A stretch of DNA of 64,000 nt, taken from Cyclobacterium qasimii M12-11B. GTDB taxonomy: Bacteria > Bacteroidota > Bacteroidia > Cytophagales > Cyclobacteriaceae. Each line of letters opens with the position of its first letter. The first letter of the stretch is position 1. Shown piece after piece: positions 46,825 through 56,228 of the stretch. The notes under the pieces are model-generated. The model ran no database searches. It worked only from the letters and a program-made list of their open reading frames with translations, and was not told the DNA's origin. The position numbers were made by a program, and so were the translations under genes. Location: contig NZ_ATNM01000123.1 in assembly GCF_000427295.1 (NCBI RefSeq), positions 97,622-161,621 of the forward strand. Direction: 5' to 3'.

Positions 46825-49200
46825 TTAAGCAGTGCTTTTAGAAGACTTTTTGTCTGTGCCATAGTAACCATAAGAATAACCGTAATACCCATTTGTTTGT
46901 TTTGCGTCATTCATTACCAACGACGTATTTTTGAGCTTATTTTTGATATCAATATCCTCCATAAACAATAGGTTTTCCTTTTTGGTATAATTGTATCGAA
47001 TCAAAAACAATGTCCGATCACAATACGGTGCTAGATTAAAAGCATCTGTAACCGTACCTACAGGGGCTGTATCAATGATTACGTAATCAAATCGCTCTTT
47101 TAACTCATCAATAAGCACCTTAACCTTATCTCCTAAGGTCAACTCTGCTGGATCTTCGGGAATATTACCACAGCCTATTAAATACAGCCCGTCTACCTTT
47201 TTGAAGTCAAGGATAATGTCATCAATTTTCACATCATCACTAGACAAGAAATCTGCTATCCCCAGACTGGTTTTCATCTTTACACTCTTAAGAAGGGCAG
47301 GCTTACGGAGGTCAAACTCCAAAACCACCACTTTCTTCTTGGCTATACTTAGGCTAGCCCCAAGGTTAAGGCTAAAGAAGGTTTTACCTTCTCCACTAAT
47401 ACTTGAAGTAACCATAAGAACCCTATCATCTTTTCCTTCCGAAACAAACTTTAAATTGGTTCTTAAAAGACGAAATTGCTCCGCTATCGGTGTCCTTCTT
47501 TTTTCAGAAATAGCTAATAATTCACCTCCATTTGGGTAGTTACTTATTTCTGACAAAATCGGTATTTGCGTGATATCCTGTACTTGAGACTTATGTATAA
47601 TTTTACTATTAAGTGTATTCTTTATATAAATAAACCCGAATGGACAGATAAAACCTACAATCATTGCCATTCCAATAATCACCATTTTGTTGGGTTTCAC
47701 TGGGGAACCACTTGAAGCTGCTTTGTCTATAACTCTAGCGTTAGACACCGTTGTAGTGGCCAGAGATAGATTGGATTCTTCCTTTTTGGATTGCAAATAG
47801 TTATATTGTTCTTGCTTTCTGTTTTGTTCTCTCGTTAGCTCGAGGAGTCCTCTCTCAATTTCGGGAACATTAGAAATTCTAGCATTTATTTGTGCCAGAT
47901 CACTTTTCAGGTTTTGACTTTCAATTTTCAGCCCATTTTTAATATTGGCTATATTGGTTCCTATATTGTCTTTTAAAGACTCTAGCTGTCCGATGATCGT
48001 TGCCACCACTGGGTTGTTAGGCTGAACAGTTCTTAATAAACGCTGTCTTTCGTTCTGAAGACGGTTGAATTCATCTACCAGACCTGTTAGCGTTTCATCG
48101 ATGATTGATAGGTTAGAAGCTACTTCAATACCCGTACTTGCTGGATCTTGCAAGTAATCTTCAAGATAATCCAACACCTCTGTCTGCGTCTTAATTTCAG
48201 AAATCTGGGTTTCAATGTCCTTACTGGTTTGAACCATAAGGGAATTTTCTGTTCCCATATCTGAGATATTATTCAATCTCCTATATTCCTCAACCTTTCT
48301 CTCGGTATTATTCAAATCCCTCATTAAGGTGTCTAACTGGGAATTAATGAAATCAATCGTATTACTAGCAGTAACGTTCTTTTCTTTTACTGCCGCAAGG
48401 TTATACTCTTCTATTAACTTATTAAGGATCTCTTCTCCTTTTTTCGGCACTGCATCAACCAATGAAATATTGAACACAGAGGCAAACCTTTGTGAAAGAT
48501 TTACTTGAATCCTCCCTCTATACATTCCTGCTACCTGGTCTTTATTTTTAAAATAAATATGAAGTAGTTCCGGCATTTCGCCTACATATGATTCAGCTTT
48601 ATCAATTTTGATCTCGCCATACCAGTTGTCAATAAGTTCTCCGTACTTGTATACCTTTTCATTGTCATTTTTCTGAAGCAAAATAAGGTAATCGTCAAAT
48701 AATTTAACGGTAACTCTAACCTCCTCAGGATATTGGCCAACATTTGGCTTCTTTAGTAATGTTTTTACAGATACAGGCACATCTTCGCCATACAATTCCT
48801 TCATCCGGGAATACTTATCCTCTGTATAATAGAAATAGTCTAATGGCAATTCCTCTATTGCATCTCTCATCAAACTGTAAGAGCCAAGAATCTCCATCTC
48901 ATTTTCCACAAGTTTATTGGATTCATATGCTTCCAACTCGCTATAAACAGTGTTTTGAGCAAAATCAGAGCCTCCATCTACCTTAATAAGGATTGAGCTG
49001 GAAACACTGTACAATGGGGTGGAAAAAAATATGTAAGCGAAAGCCAAACCCAGAAATAAAATAATGGATAGCACAAATAACCACCAAAATTTCACATAGC
49101 TTAAAATTATTAATTTAAAATCCATAGGTCTTGCGTCTTGGTCTATAAATCCATCCAGTAATAGGTCAGATAAAATATCAGATTTTTTCATAAGGTTCAT
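46825..49200 (-). CDS. Wzc-like polysaccharide co-polymerase / tyrosine autokinase
   Basis: A 791-residue inner-membrane protein. It has an N-terminal Wzz-type domain between two membrane segments (about residues 34-54 and 490-510), a long coiled-coil periplasmic part (about 255-460), then a cytoplasmic kinase with Walker A (SGEGKTFFSLNL), Walker A' (VVVLEFDLRKP) and YVIIDTAPVG. The C-terminus is a tyrosine cluster (NGYYGYSYGYYGTDKK), as in BY-kinases that autophosphorylate to control chain length. I start at ATG 49200; TTG 49212 adds four residues. No matching tyrosine phosphatase gene is in the window. Confidence 0.92.
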   Translation of the reverse strand: MNLMKKSDILSDLLLDGFIDQDARPMDFKLIILSYVKFWWLFVLSIILFLGLAFAYIFFSTPLYSVSSSILIKVDGGSDFAQNTVYSELEAYESNKLVENEMEILGSYSLMRDAIEELPLDYFYYTEDKYSRMKELYGEDVPVSVKTLLKKPNVGQYPEEVRVTVKLFDDYLILLQKNDNEKVYKYGELIDNWYGEIKIDKAESYVGEMPELLHIYFKNKDQVAGMYRGRIQVNLSQRFASVFNISLVDAVPKKGEEILNKLIEEYNLAAVKEKNVTASNTIDFINSQLDTLMRDLNNTERKVEEYRRLNNISDMGTENSLMVQTSKDIETQISEIKTQTEVLDYLEDYLQDPASTGIEVASNLSIIDETLTGLVDEFNRLQNERQRLLRTVQPNNPVVATIIGQLESLKDNIGTNIANIKNGLKIESQNLKSDLAQINARISNVPEIERGLLELTREQNRKQEQYNYLQSKKEESNLSLATTTVSNARVIDKAASSGSPVKPNKMVIIGMAMIVGFICPFGFIYIKNTLNSKIIHKSQVQDITQIPILSEISNYPNGGELLAISEKRRTPIAEQFRLLRTNLKFVSEGKDDRVLMVTSSISGEGKTFFSLNLGASLSIAKKKVVVLEFDLRKPALLKSVKMKTSLGIADFLSSDDVKIDDIILDFKKVDGLYLIGCGNIPEDPAELTLGDKVKVLIDELKERFDYVIIDTAPVGTVTDAFNLAPYCDRTLFLIRYNYTKKENLLFMEDIDIKNKLKNTSLVMNDAKQTNGYYGYSYGYYGTDKKSSKSTA

Positions 49201-49282
49201 TATTTGAACCAATGGTTTATAACCAGGTTAACTAATTTAATTATTCTATTAAAAAAGCTCATTCAAGCTTTGTTCACTCTTT

Positions 49283-50083
49283 CTACTCGTTAAAAATATA
49301 ACGCAAATTGAACATCAATGAAACGCCGAATGATACTAAAATACTCAAAACTGTCAGCGATCGCTGATTAGTACTGGCCTGAACAGACTTGATTTTATCA
49401 GGCTCTACATACAAAACATCGTTTTGTTGCAACATGAAATAGGGTGAATTCAAAATTGCCTTGTCATTTAAGTTCAATCTTACAGCTTTCCTGGTGCCAT
49501 TTTGGTCTCGAATCAATAATACATTCTCTCTTTTGCCATATTGAGTCATGTCTCCTGCAAGCCCCAAAGCCTCCAGGACACTGATTCTGTCAGTTGAGAG
49601 CGTAAAAGTATTTGGATTAGTAACTTCCCCAATTACGGTGATTTTAAAATTCAAATATTGAATATTGATAATTGGATCCTTGACATACTCTTCAAGTATC
49701 TCAGTCATTTTATTATTGGCCTCTTCTCTGGTGAAGCCTGCAATATCAATTTTACCTACAACAGGAAAATTGATTTGTCCACTTTTATCCACAAGGTATC
49801 CTTCATTTACAGGTAATTGCTGGGTCATCATTTTATTCTGAGAATCATTAGAAATCACCCCCGAATTAAAAAGTAAATTGGATTCTGGACTTTGTGTACT
49901 AACAACGATTTTGATTAAATCCCCTGATTGGATAACTGGTTCTTCTACTTGACTAATATCCGTAGTATAACTGCTACCTGACTCTATATCACTAAAATAT
50001 ACCAGGTTTCTTTTCGCACATCCAAACAATCCTGAAAAGAGCAAAATAATAGCCAAACTATAGAATAATTTATTGTTTTTCAT
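49283..50083 (-). CDS. Wza-like polysaccharide export lipoprotein
   Basis: A 266-residue lipoprotein with a signal peptide and lipobox ending FGC at residue 22, then a polysaccharide-export domain (VIQSGDLIKIVVSTQSPE; GQINFPVVGKIDIAGFTREE) and an SLBB-type domain (ITVIGEVTNPNTFTL, LGLAGDMTQYGKRENVLLI). The last 25 residues are hydrophobic (LTVLSILVSFGVSLMFN), a feature of the Bacteroidota form. It is the first gene of the main EPS operon and forms the outer-membrane exit with the Wzc-like kinase just downstream. Confidence 0.92.
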   Translation of the reverse strand: MKNNKLFYSLAIILLFSGLFGCAKRNLVYFSDIESGSSYTTDISQVEEPVIQSGDLIKIVVSTQSPESNLLFNSGVISNDSQNKMMTQQLPVNEGYLVDKSGQINFPVVGKIDIAGFTREEANNKMTEILEEYVKDPIINIQYLNFKITVIGEVTNPNTFTLSTDRISVLEALGLAGDMTQYGKRENVLLIRDQNGTRKAVRLNLNDKAILNSPYFMLQQNDVLYVEPDKIKSVQASTNQRSLTVLSILVSFGVSLMFNLRYIFNE

Positions 50084-50529
50084 TTTAAATAAAACTGTTT
50101 AATCGATTTAACCTGCTGAATGATCAATTTGGGAAAAAAGTAAAAATTATTATTGTTCAATATTTCTTTAAACACCCCGCAAGTTACTTAATTATCAGAA
50201 CAATAAGAACTGAGATGAATAAATTTAATTGAATAAAATTTGGTTGCATTGAACCAAACACCTACCTGACGCTTTAAAAAAACACTGAATTTCTTACCTT
50301 TTCAGTTCATCAACATCGATGTATTTTAAGATACAATCAATTTATAAACAGATAAAACCCATTAAAATGCATTTTGTCTGTTTGAGGTTAAAACCTCTTC
50401 TTCAATGATTTCGGAGAAATTTTATTAGTAAAAAAAACTCAAAATTAAAATTTAAAACGGCTAACTCAATTGATAAAATACAGTTTAGGACTGAAGCTGT
50501 CGGATCCTATCACTAAATTTAAAAAGAAC
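50084..50529. other. 446-nt leader region upstream of the EPS operon
   Basis: No gene is visible. TTTGGTT (50239-50245) and AACCAAA (50252-50258) form a 7-bp inverted repeat with a 6-nt loop, and GAGGTT/AACCTC (50384-50397) forms a tight 6-bp one. Either could be an operator or a leader hairpin for the wza-like gene, which starts at 50083. I found no full TTTG-N20-TAnnTTTG promoter here. Confidence 0.4.
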
Positions 50530-51237
50530 CTAATAGGCTTTATCACTCTTGGTCATCAATGAAACTGCCGTGTCAATGATAATCTTTATATCAAATATAA
50601 GACACCATTTACCCACATAAAAGTAGTCCAATCTGAACCTGGAGTGTAATTCATGATAACTAGAGATCTCACCTCTAAAACCTTTGCTTTGAGCAAGACC
50701 TGTGATACCAGGTTTTACCTGATGACGAGCCATGAAGTTATCAATTTCTTTTGCAAATTCTATATTCATAGGTACAGCCTGAGGTCTTGGACCTACAATT
50801 GACATATCACCCAAAATCACGTTGAAAATCTGAGGCAACTCATCTAAGCTAGACTTTCTTAAGAATTTACCTACTCGAGTAATCCTTGAATCATTAACGG
50901 TAGCCTGCTTGATATCTGCATCGTCGTTTTTGACCATTGTTCTAAATTTATAACAATAGAACAATTGATTGTCTTTACCGTGTCTTAATTGCTTAAAAAA
51001 CACACTGCCTTTGGAATCCAATTTAATAAGGATAGCAATGATTGGGAACAACCAGGACACTACAAATACTAGCGTGAAAAAAGAAAACGCTAAGTCAAAA
51101 ATCCTTTTCAGTAATTTTTTACTGGAATCACCATTTTGACCATAGAGAATATTGATTTCTCTCGCCTGCTGCTCATTAACAAAATTTTTCTCTTCTAGGG
51201 TTCGACCAAATTTTTGGTCTACTAAAACATTTTCCAT
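50530..51237 (-). CDS. Initiating sugar-phosphate transferase (WcaJ/WbaP C-terminal type), copy 1
   Basis: A 235-residue bacterial sugar transferase that would attach the first sugar-phosphate to undecaprenyl phosphate. It has one membrane segment (about residues 54-74, FFTLVFVVSWLFPIIAIL), then KFRTMVKN, RITRVGKFLRKSSLDELPQ and SIVGPRPQAVPMN, and a TGLAQSKGFRGE motif. It lacks the extra N-terminal membrane domain of full-length WbaP. ATG 51237 is preferred to TTG 51246. A paralog lies at 51575-52267; each has its own promoter. Confidence 0.9.
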   Translation of the reverse strand: MENVLVDQKFGRTLEEKNFVNEQQAREINILYGQNGDSSKKLLKRIFDLAFSFFTLVFVVSWLFPIIAILIKLDSKGSVFFKQLRHGKDNQLFYCYKFRTMVKNDDADIKQATVNDSRITRVGKFLRKSSLDELPQIFNVILGDMSIVGPRPQAVPMNIEFAKEIDNFMARHQVKPGITGLAQSKGFRGEISSYHELHSRFRLDYFYVGKWCLIFDIKIIIDTAVSLMTKSDKAY

Positions 51238-51275
51238 CTCTAACAATCTTTACGAATCCTCTCCAAAACCTTATT

Positions 51276-51348
51276 ACCTATCTAAAAAACATTTATGTAT
51301 ATCTGAAATACATTTTTACAAATATATACAGCATTTTTCACAATGCAA
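51276..51348 (-). promoter_or_regulatory. Promoter and leader element of sugar transferase copy 1
   Basis: On the minus strand TTG (51346-51348) is followed after 19 nt by TATATTTG (51319-51326), matching the Bacteroidota promoter. Between it and the gene, TTTTTAGATAGGT (51276-51288) is identical to a sequence in the leader of the paralog at 51575-52267. Confidence 0.6.
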
Positions 51349-51574
51349 GGTTTTGAGAGAAAAAAATTAATTAAAAGTCCTTTTTTTGTATTTAAAATTC
51401 ATTTTTATAGCTCTAAAAGTATTTAACTCGCCCATAACGATTAATTGGTTTGAAAAAACCATTGAATTTAATATGATCATAATGAAGAATATATATACGT
51501 CATCCATCAAAAAATATTTTTGATGCCTATTAAAAGTTATTTTGGGATAAAATCAAAATTGAGAAAGCTGGAGA

Positions 51575-52267
51575 CTAGTAGCCAGCTCCATTCTTACTAA
51601 AAATTGCACCTGCGGTCCAGAACAGTATTTTGAAATCTAAAGCCAAAGACCAATTTTTGACATAAAAGTGATCTAACTTAATCCTGCCATAAATATCATA
51701 AAAGCTCAAAATTTCTCCTCTAAAACCTCTTATTTGAGCCAATCCAGAAATACCTGGTTTTACAGCATGCCTAAACATGTAATTATTAATGTCGGTAGAA
51801 AACATATAATTCATTGGTACAGCGTGTGGCCTTGGCCCTATAACCGACATGTTTCCTAACAATACATTGAAAAACTGAGGTATTTCATCTAAACTAGATT
51901 TCCTTAAAAATTTCCCAACCCTTGTAACCCGCTTGTCATTTCTCGAAGCTTGTTTGGTGTCGGATTCTAGATTTTTAATCATTGTCCTGAATTTATAACA
52001 CCTAAAGGTCTTATTCCCTCTACCATGCCTCAATTGCCTATAAATTATAGGACCTTTCGAGTCAAGCCTAATTAGTATGGCTATTAATGGAAACAACCAG
52101 GGCATTATAAAAGCGATAAACAGTAAAGAAAAGATCATGTCAAAACCCCTCTTAACCATCAAATTAAAATTATCACTTAGGAAGATTTTTCCCTCAGGAG
52201 TAATATAACCGCTGAGTCTATTTGATAAAAATTCAGGCTCATCGCTTTTTTGTAAAAATCTCTCCAT
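51575..52267 (-). CDS. Initiating sugar-phosphate transferase, copy 2
   Basis: A 230-residue paralog of copy 1 with the same plan: one membrane segment (about 42-62, FSLLFIAFIMPWLFPLIAIL), KFRTMIKNLESD, RVTRVGKFLRKSSLDEIPQ, SVIGPRPHAVPMN and ISGLAQIRGFRGE. The first ~35 residues differ from copy 1, while the catalytic part is closely similar. Like copy 1 it lacks the long N-terminal membrane domain. Two such enzymes could prime different polymers or be redundant. ATG 52267 is preceded by its own promoter at 52336-52367. Confidence 0.9.
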   Translation of the reverse strand: MERFLQKSDEPEFLSNRLSGYITPEGKIFLSDNFNLMVKRGFDMIFSLLFIAFIMPWLFPLIAILIRLDSKGPIIYRQLRHGRGNKTFRCYKFRTMIKNLESDTKQASRNDKRVTRVGKFLRKSSLDEIPQFFNVLLGNMSVIGPRPHAVPMNYMFSTDINNYMFRHAVKPGISGLAQIRGFRGEILSFYDIYGRIKLDHFYVKNWSLALDFKILFWTAGAIFSKNGAGY

Positions 52268-52285
52268 TATAATGAACTGTGAATC

Positions 52286-52367
52286 ACCTATCTAAAAACT
52301 ATAAATCGTTTTACTGTATTTAAAATACAATAAAGCAAATATATTCAGCATATATGAAATTAACAAA
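52286..52367 (-). promoter_or_regulatory. Promoter and leader element of sugar transferase copy 2
   Basis: On the minus strand TTTG (52364-52367) is followed after 20 nt by TATATTTG (52336-52343), a perfect match to the Bacteroidota consensus. The leader carries TTTTTAGATAGGT (52286-52298), shared with copy 1. Confidence 0.7.
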
Positions 52368-52410
52368 CATTTTGACGGATTTATAATCAGCCAGTTAGGT
52401 TATCAAATAT

Positions 52411-52448
52411 AAAAAAAGGTCCGCCAAGGAATTAAATCCGGCGAACCT
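52411..52448 (-). terminator. Terminator of hemE
   Basis: On the minus strand AGGTTCGCC pairs with GGCGGACCT (one mismatch) and runs straight into T7. It lies 32 nt after the hemE stop. Confidence 0.75.
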
Positions 52449-52479
52449 CAATTTTATAAAAAAATGCTGCTTTTACACT

Positions 52480-53523
52480 TTATGCCTTATTTTTTGTCCT
52501 TGAATAGTCTTTTACTGTTTGTATAAAAAGCTTCACTTTATCTGGAGAAATATCAGGATATACACCATGCCCCAAATTGGCTATATGTCTATCCCCCTGG
52601 AACTGATCAAGCATCTTCTTCGTCTGTGCAACCAAGACATCATCCGCTGCATATAAAGCCGCCGGATCAAGATTTCCCTGCAAAACCTTCTCTCCATTCA
52701 ACTGCTTACTAACAGTGGCGATGTCCATATTCCAATCAAGGCCTACCACTTCACATGGAAGGTCCTTTATGTCTTCCATGGCAAAATAAGCGCCTTTTGC
52801 AAACACGGTAACCGGAGCCTCTGTAATGGCTTCACAAATACGCCTGATGTATTTCATGGAAAACTCACGGTATTGATAAGGAGGCAAAACACCTGCCCAA
52901 CTGTCGAATACCTGAATCACGTTCGCTCCTGCTTGCACCTGAGCCTTCAGGTATTTGATTGTGGTTTGAGTAATCATTTCTAAAAGTTGATGTGCCAAAA
53001 CTGGATTTTGGTACAACATTGCCCTTGCTTTGGAGAAGGTCTTACTTCCAGATCCTTCTACCATATAGGCGAAAATAGTCCAGGGAGCACCTGCAAAACC
53101 TATTAATGGCACTCTGCCATTTAATCCTTTTTTGGCCAATCTAATGGCTTCCAATACGTAATTTAAAGATTCAGCTGGATCTGCTATTTGCAAACGTTTT
53201 AAATCTTTGGCCGATCCAATGGTGTCAGGAAACCATGGCCCCTTCTTCTCGATCATTTCATACGGTAATCCCATGGCTTCAGGAACAACCAAAATATCTG
53301 AGAAAATAATCGCTGCATCCACCCCCAAAAGGTCCACTGGCTGGATGGTAACCTCGGCAGCCAATTCAGGCGTTTGAGCCAACTCAATAAAACCACTTAC
53401 ACTCTCTCGAACAGCTCTGTATTCTGGTAATATACGTCCTGCCTGACGCATCAGCCATACTGGAGTTCTTTCTACTTTCTCTCCCTTGATGACTCGTAAA
53501 AGTAAATCATTCTTTATTTGCAT
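52480..53523 (-). CDS. hemE: Uroporphyrinogen decarboxylase
   Basis: A 347-residue cytoplasmic enzyme of heme synthesis that decarboxylates uroporphyrinogen III to coproporphyrinogen III. Signature parts are [57 protein letters not shown] and [10 protein letters not shown] start at ATG 53523 because [20 protein letters not shown] fits family N-termini. A -7-like TATATTTG lies only 4 nt upstream (53528-53535 on the plus strand), suggesting a very short or absent leader. The gene ends at its own terminator. Confidence 0.96.
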   Translation of the reverse strand: MQIKNDLLLRVIKGEKVERTPVWLMRQAGRILPEYRAVRESVSGFIELAQTPELAAEVTIQPVDLLGVDAAIIFSDILVVPEAMGLPYEMIEKKGPWFPDTIGSAKDLKRLQIADPAESLNYVLEAIRLAKKGLNGRVPLIGFAGAPWTIFAYMVEGSGSKTFSKARAMLYQNPVLAHQLLEMITQTTIKYLKAQVQAGANVIQVFDSWAGVLPPYQYREFSMKYIRRICEAITEAPVTVFAKGAYFAMEDIKDLPCEVVGLDWNMDIATVSKQLNGEKVLQGNLDPAALYAADDVLVAQTKKMLDQFQGDRHIANLGHGVYPDISPDKVKLFIQTVKDYSRTKNKA

Positions 53524-53577
53524 ACCGCAAATATAATCCAACTTACCACAAAAAAGAAAAACACGACTTAAACAATG

Positions 53578-53609
53578 AAGGCCATTTCTGAAAACACAGA
53601 AATGGCCTT
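53578..53609 (-). terminator. 13-bp perfect hairpin after the collagen-motif gene
   Basis: AAGGCCATTTCTG (53578-53590) pairs perfectly with CAGAAATGGCCTT (53597-53609) around a 6-nt loop. It lies 32 nt after the stop of the collagen-motif lipoprotein gene. The following minus-strand bases (CATTGTTTAAG) are only weakly T-rich. Confidence 0.55.
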
Positions 53610-53641
53610 AAAATCTATAAAACAATAATTGTTTGTTATTC

Positions 53642-54181
53642 TTAATCCAATTTTAAAACATCCGCTTCACTTACGCCTAAAGCATTTGTAACTGCTTCAT
53701 AATCATTAAGGTCTATTTTAGCATTGCTTTGTAGAAAATCTCCAGGCAAATACACGATTCTTAAATAGTGATTTAAAGTCCAATCTTCTGAAATCTGAGT
53801 TAAATCAGTATTTCCAGTCATAAATACACTGAAAAAATCGGCCGTATATTGATAGTTATAGCTTAAAGTAATACCATCTTCTAAAAAAACAGTGTTTGGA
53901 AGTGGTCTCCAAAGTGGTTTGTCTTCGATAACATTCCATAGCATGAATACAAGTAAGTTATCAGCGTCTCCAATTTCAAAGTCAAATCCAGCTGCAAAAT
54001 TATTCTCTTCAGTGAAGTCGACCTCCGCCTCTACAACTAAATTTAATAATGAAAGGCCAGTTTCCCCGTCCTCTCCATCAACTCCTGCAACTCCAGGAGG
54101 TCCTTCTGGTCCTGCAGGACCTTCACATGCTGGCAACACCATTATGGCTACCATTGCAAATAGGTATACAATTTTTCTCAT
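53642..54181 (-). CDS. Collagen-motif lipoprotein, copy 1
   Basis: A 179-residue protein with a lipoprotein signal (FAMVAIMVLPAC; Cys at residue 19). Directly after the lipidated Cys come eight G-x-y triplets (EGPAGPEGPPGVAGVDGEDG), then an acidic beta-rich domain with NLLVFMLWN and LRIVYLPGDF. The triplet run is short for a stable collagen helix but fits a trimerising stalk at the outer membrane. It is paralogous to the gene at 54323-54859 along its length. Function is unknown. Confidence 0.75.
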   Translation of the reverse strand: MRKIVYLFAMVAIMVLPACEGPAGPEGPPGVAGVDGEDGETGLSLLNLVVEAEVDFTEENNFAAGFDFEIGDADNLLVFMLWNVIEDKPLWRPLPNTVFLEDGITLSYNYQYTADFFSVFMTGNTDLTQISEDWTLNHYLRIVYLPGDFLQSNAKIDLNDYEAVTNALGVSEADVLKLD

Positions 54182-54322
54182 AAAATTTTATTTTTCTTAT
54201 AAATTACACCATGCATTTTATGAAAGATAATGTGTAAAATCCCTAATTACAACAAAACATAAAAAAACAGCCTACTGGGAAGTAAACTGTTTAAGTATGT
54301 TAACAGTATGTTTCAACTGGTT

Positions 54323-54859
54323 TTAATTCAAGCGCTTTCGTTGGATATCTTTTTCATCTACTCCCATCATTTCCAAAACTGCTTCGTGATCTGAATAATC
54401 CATTCTCAAGTCTATCCGATCGGCTGGCAATATTAAAACCCTGAAAATCTGATCGGCAGTATAGCCTGATTCTAAAGAGTTAAGATCAAAGTCTCCAGTC
54501 AAGAATATGGAATAATCGTAAAAAGTGAAATCATAGTCATAAGTAAAAATACCATTGGTGTGAAATACTACCTGAGGTATTAGTCTCCATATATCATTTC
54601 CATCCTGATCATAATCTGCCAATCTATAAATCAGCACTTTATCAGATTCCAGTATGTCAAATCCGTATTCGCCACTTATTCCAAAATTTCCAGCTTGGTT
54701 AAAATTCCCCTCTATTTCAAAAACTTCACCCACGATATAAGTTCCATCTGCACCTGTTGCTCCCGTAGGCCCTACAGGTCCTTCACAGCCCAACATAACA
54801 AAGGCTGCAGCGAAAACCAAAACTGACTTCATGCTTAATAAACGATTGTATCTATTCAT
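54323..54859 (-). CDS. Collagen-motif lipoprotein, copy 2
   Basis: A 178-residue paralog of the preceding gene. Lipobox VMLGC, then four to five G-x-y triplets (EGPVGPTGATGADGTY), and a C-terminal domain with KVLIYRLADYDQDGNDIWR, YDYSIFLTGDFDLN and FRVLILPADRID matching copy 1 in order. The N-terminus is MNRYNRLLS; a second ATG ten codons in (MKSVLVFAAAF) would also give a good signal. The two genes are tandem, 141 nt apart, probably a recent duplication. Function unknown. Confidence 0.72.
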   Translation of the reverse strand: MNRYNRLLSMKSVLVFAAAFVMLGCEGPVGPTGATGADGTYIVGEVFEIEGNFNQAGNFGISGEYGFDILESDKVLIYRLADYDQDGNDIWRLIPQVVFHTNGIFTYDYDFTFYDYSIFLTGDFDLNSLESGYTADQIFRVLILPADRIDLRMDYSDHEAVLEMMGVDEKDIQRKRLN

Positions 54860-55119
54860 AATTTCTAATTTAATTGCTCCATTTTTTTTATGGAAACCAA
54901 AACCATACCAAATCTTTTATTCTATAGAAAAATCAATTTAGCATATATTCAACTGTTACTTTTTCATGTTTATCATTAACTAAAGATCTATGAACATGTC
55001 ATTCTGATCAAGCCTTTCACTTCATGCTTATTACATGCATTATAAACCAATAAACATAAGCATAAGCCTATAAATCACGCCTCAATAATGGTAAGGAAAA
55101 CCCATCCTGGAAGGAGGAT

Positions 55120-55638
55120 TTAAGAACCAACAGGAGCCCAAACCTCCACATGATTACTCGATATTATTTTATCAATGAAGATACCATTAAGGGTTAAATC
55201 ATTTTCTTGAGCAAACGCTTGAATAGCCTTCTTCGTCTTATCCGGCCCAGGCATAACAAAACGATTCATTTTCAAAGTGGCAACAATCACTTGTTGACAT
55301 TCTACCGATTGCCGTGTCCACGGAGTAGTTCCATTTTGATCCATCACCTCTGACTCATAACCAATAAAAACATGTAAGGAATCTCTTTTTCCTTCAGGTT
55401 CTATATAGTAAATAGTATGCAAAGGTTTGTTTTTTCGTGCAGCCTCCACTTCTCGAAAATATTCTCCTATTGTATCATCTTGAGGAATGCCCCTATAATC
55501 CACTCCTACTAAGTTCAAATCCGAACAATTGTCCAGCTTTAACTCAATGGGCTTGAAGCCTCCCAAATAAAAATAAACAGAAATAAGAGCAAGTACTGAG
55601 GCACCTAAAAACGGTAAAATAATTTTCGCCTTCATCAT
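55120..55638 (-). CDS. Membrane-anchored GyrI-like protein
   Basis: A 172-residue protein with one N-terminal membrane segment (FLGASVLALISVYFYLGGF) and a soluble alpha/beta domain (NLVGVDYRGIPQDDTIGEY, IYYIEPEGKRDSLHVFIGYE, GIFIDKIISSNHVEVWAP) that resembles the GyrI-like/effector-binding fold. Such domains bind small molecules, but here there is no DNA-binding part. It overlaps the preceding outer-membrane gene by a TAATG junction. The ligand is unknown. Confidence 0.65.
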   Translation of the reverse strand: MMKAKIILPFLGASVLALISVYFYLGGFKPIELKLDNCSDLNLVGVDYRGIPQDDTIGEYFREVEAARKNKPLHTIYYIEPEGKRDSLHVFIGYESEVMDQNGTTPWTRQSVECQQVIVATLKMNRFVMPGPDKTKKAIQAFAQENDLTLNGIFIDKIISSNHVEVWAPVGS

Positions 55639-56228
55639 TAATTTCCAAATAAATACCTGGCACCTATGGCACCTTGGGCTTTTAAATGAAGCCTATCTAC
55701 AATTTCAGTCATAAACCCCACTTCTAAAAAAACACTAATTGGTAAATCCTCAAAATAATATGCCGTCCCCAGCAAAACTTCAGGACCGAAATCCATATTT
55801 GTACGACTTTCTATTGCTTCAGGTGTATTGGGTGTTGCATTTGGTGTGGTATAAAAGTAATCTATATTAACAGATCGAAACTGTAAGCCTAAACCGGCAT
55901 ACACAGTAAGATCCCCTTCAGAGATATTAAAATCATCGCTAAATGACTCCTCATATATCCCGCGGGCATGAAGAGAAAATGCACCAGATACCTGATGTCC
56001 AAAATAACGGGCAGAGCTAACAGGTCGATTGTTTTCAAAAGTCCTCCTATAATATTGACTGCTATTCTGACTTCCTCTACCCAAAATAGCCTCAAATGAA
56101 AACTTGTCTTTTACAGGTGTTTTGTACGTAATCCCGTAAGGATCTCCAATTCTGATTCCTAATTGATGCTGCTGGGCATAGGAAGCAAATGAAAACAATA
56201 TTAAAAGTAATGATAATGCGTATTTCAT
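55638..56228 (-). CDS. Outer-membrane beta-barrel-like protein
   Basis: A 196-residue secreted protein with a signal peptide (1-18, FSFASYAQQH) and alternating aromatic/small strands (YGITYKTPVKDKFSFEAILG, DLTVYAGLGLQFRSVN, PISVFLEVGFMTEIVD) that end in ARYLFGN, a layout of small outer-membrane barrels. It is first in a two-gene unit with the GyrI-like protein. No specific family recognised. Confidence 0.7.
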   Translation of the reverse strand: MKYALSLLLILFSFASYAQQHQLGIRIGDPYGITYKTPVKDKFSFEAILGRGSQNSSQYYRRTFENNRPVSSARYFGHQVSGAFSLHARGIYEESFSDDFNISEGDLTVYAGLGLQFRSVNIDYFYTTPNATPNTPEAIESRTNMDFGPEVLLGTAYYFEDLPISVFLEVGFMTEIVDRLHLKAQGAIGARYLFGN

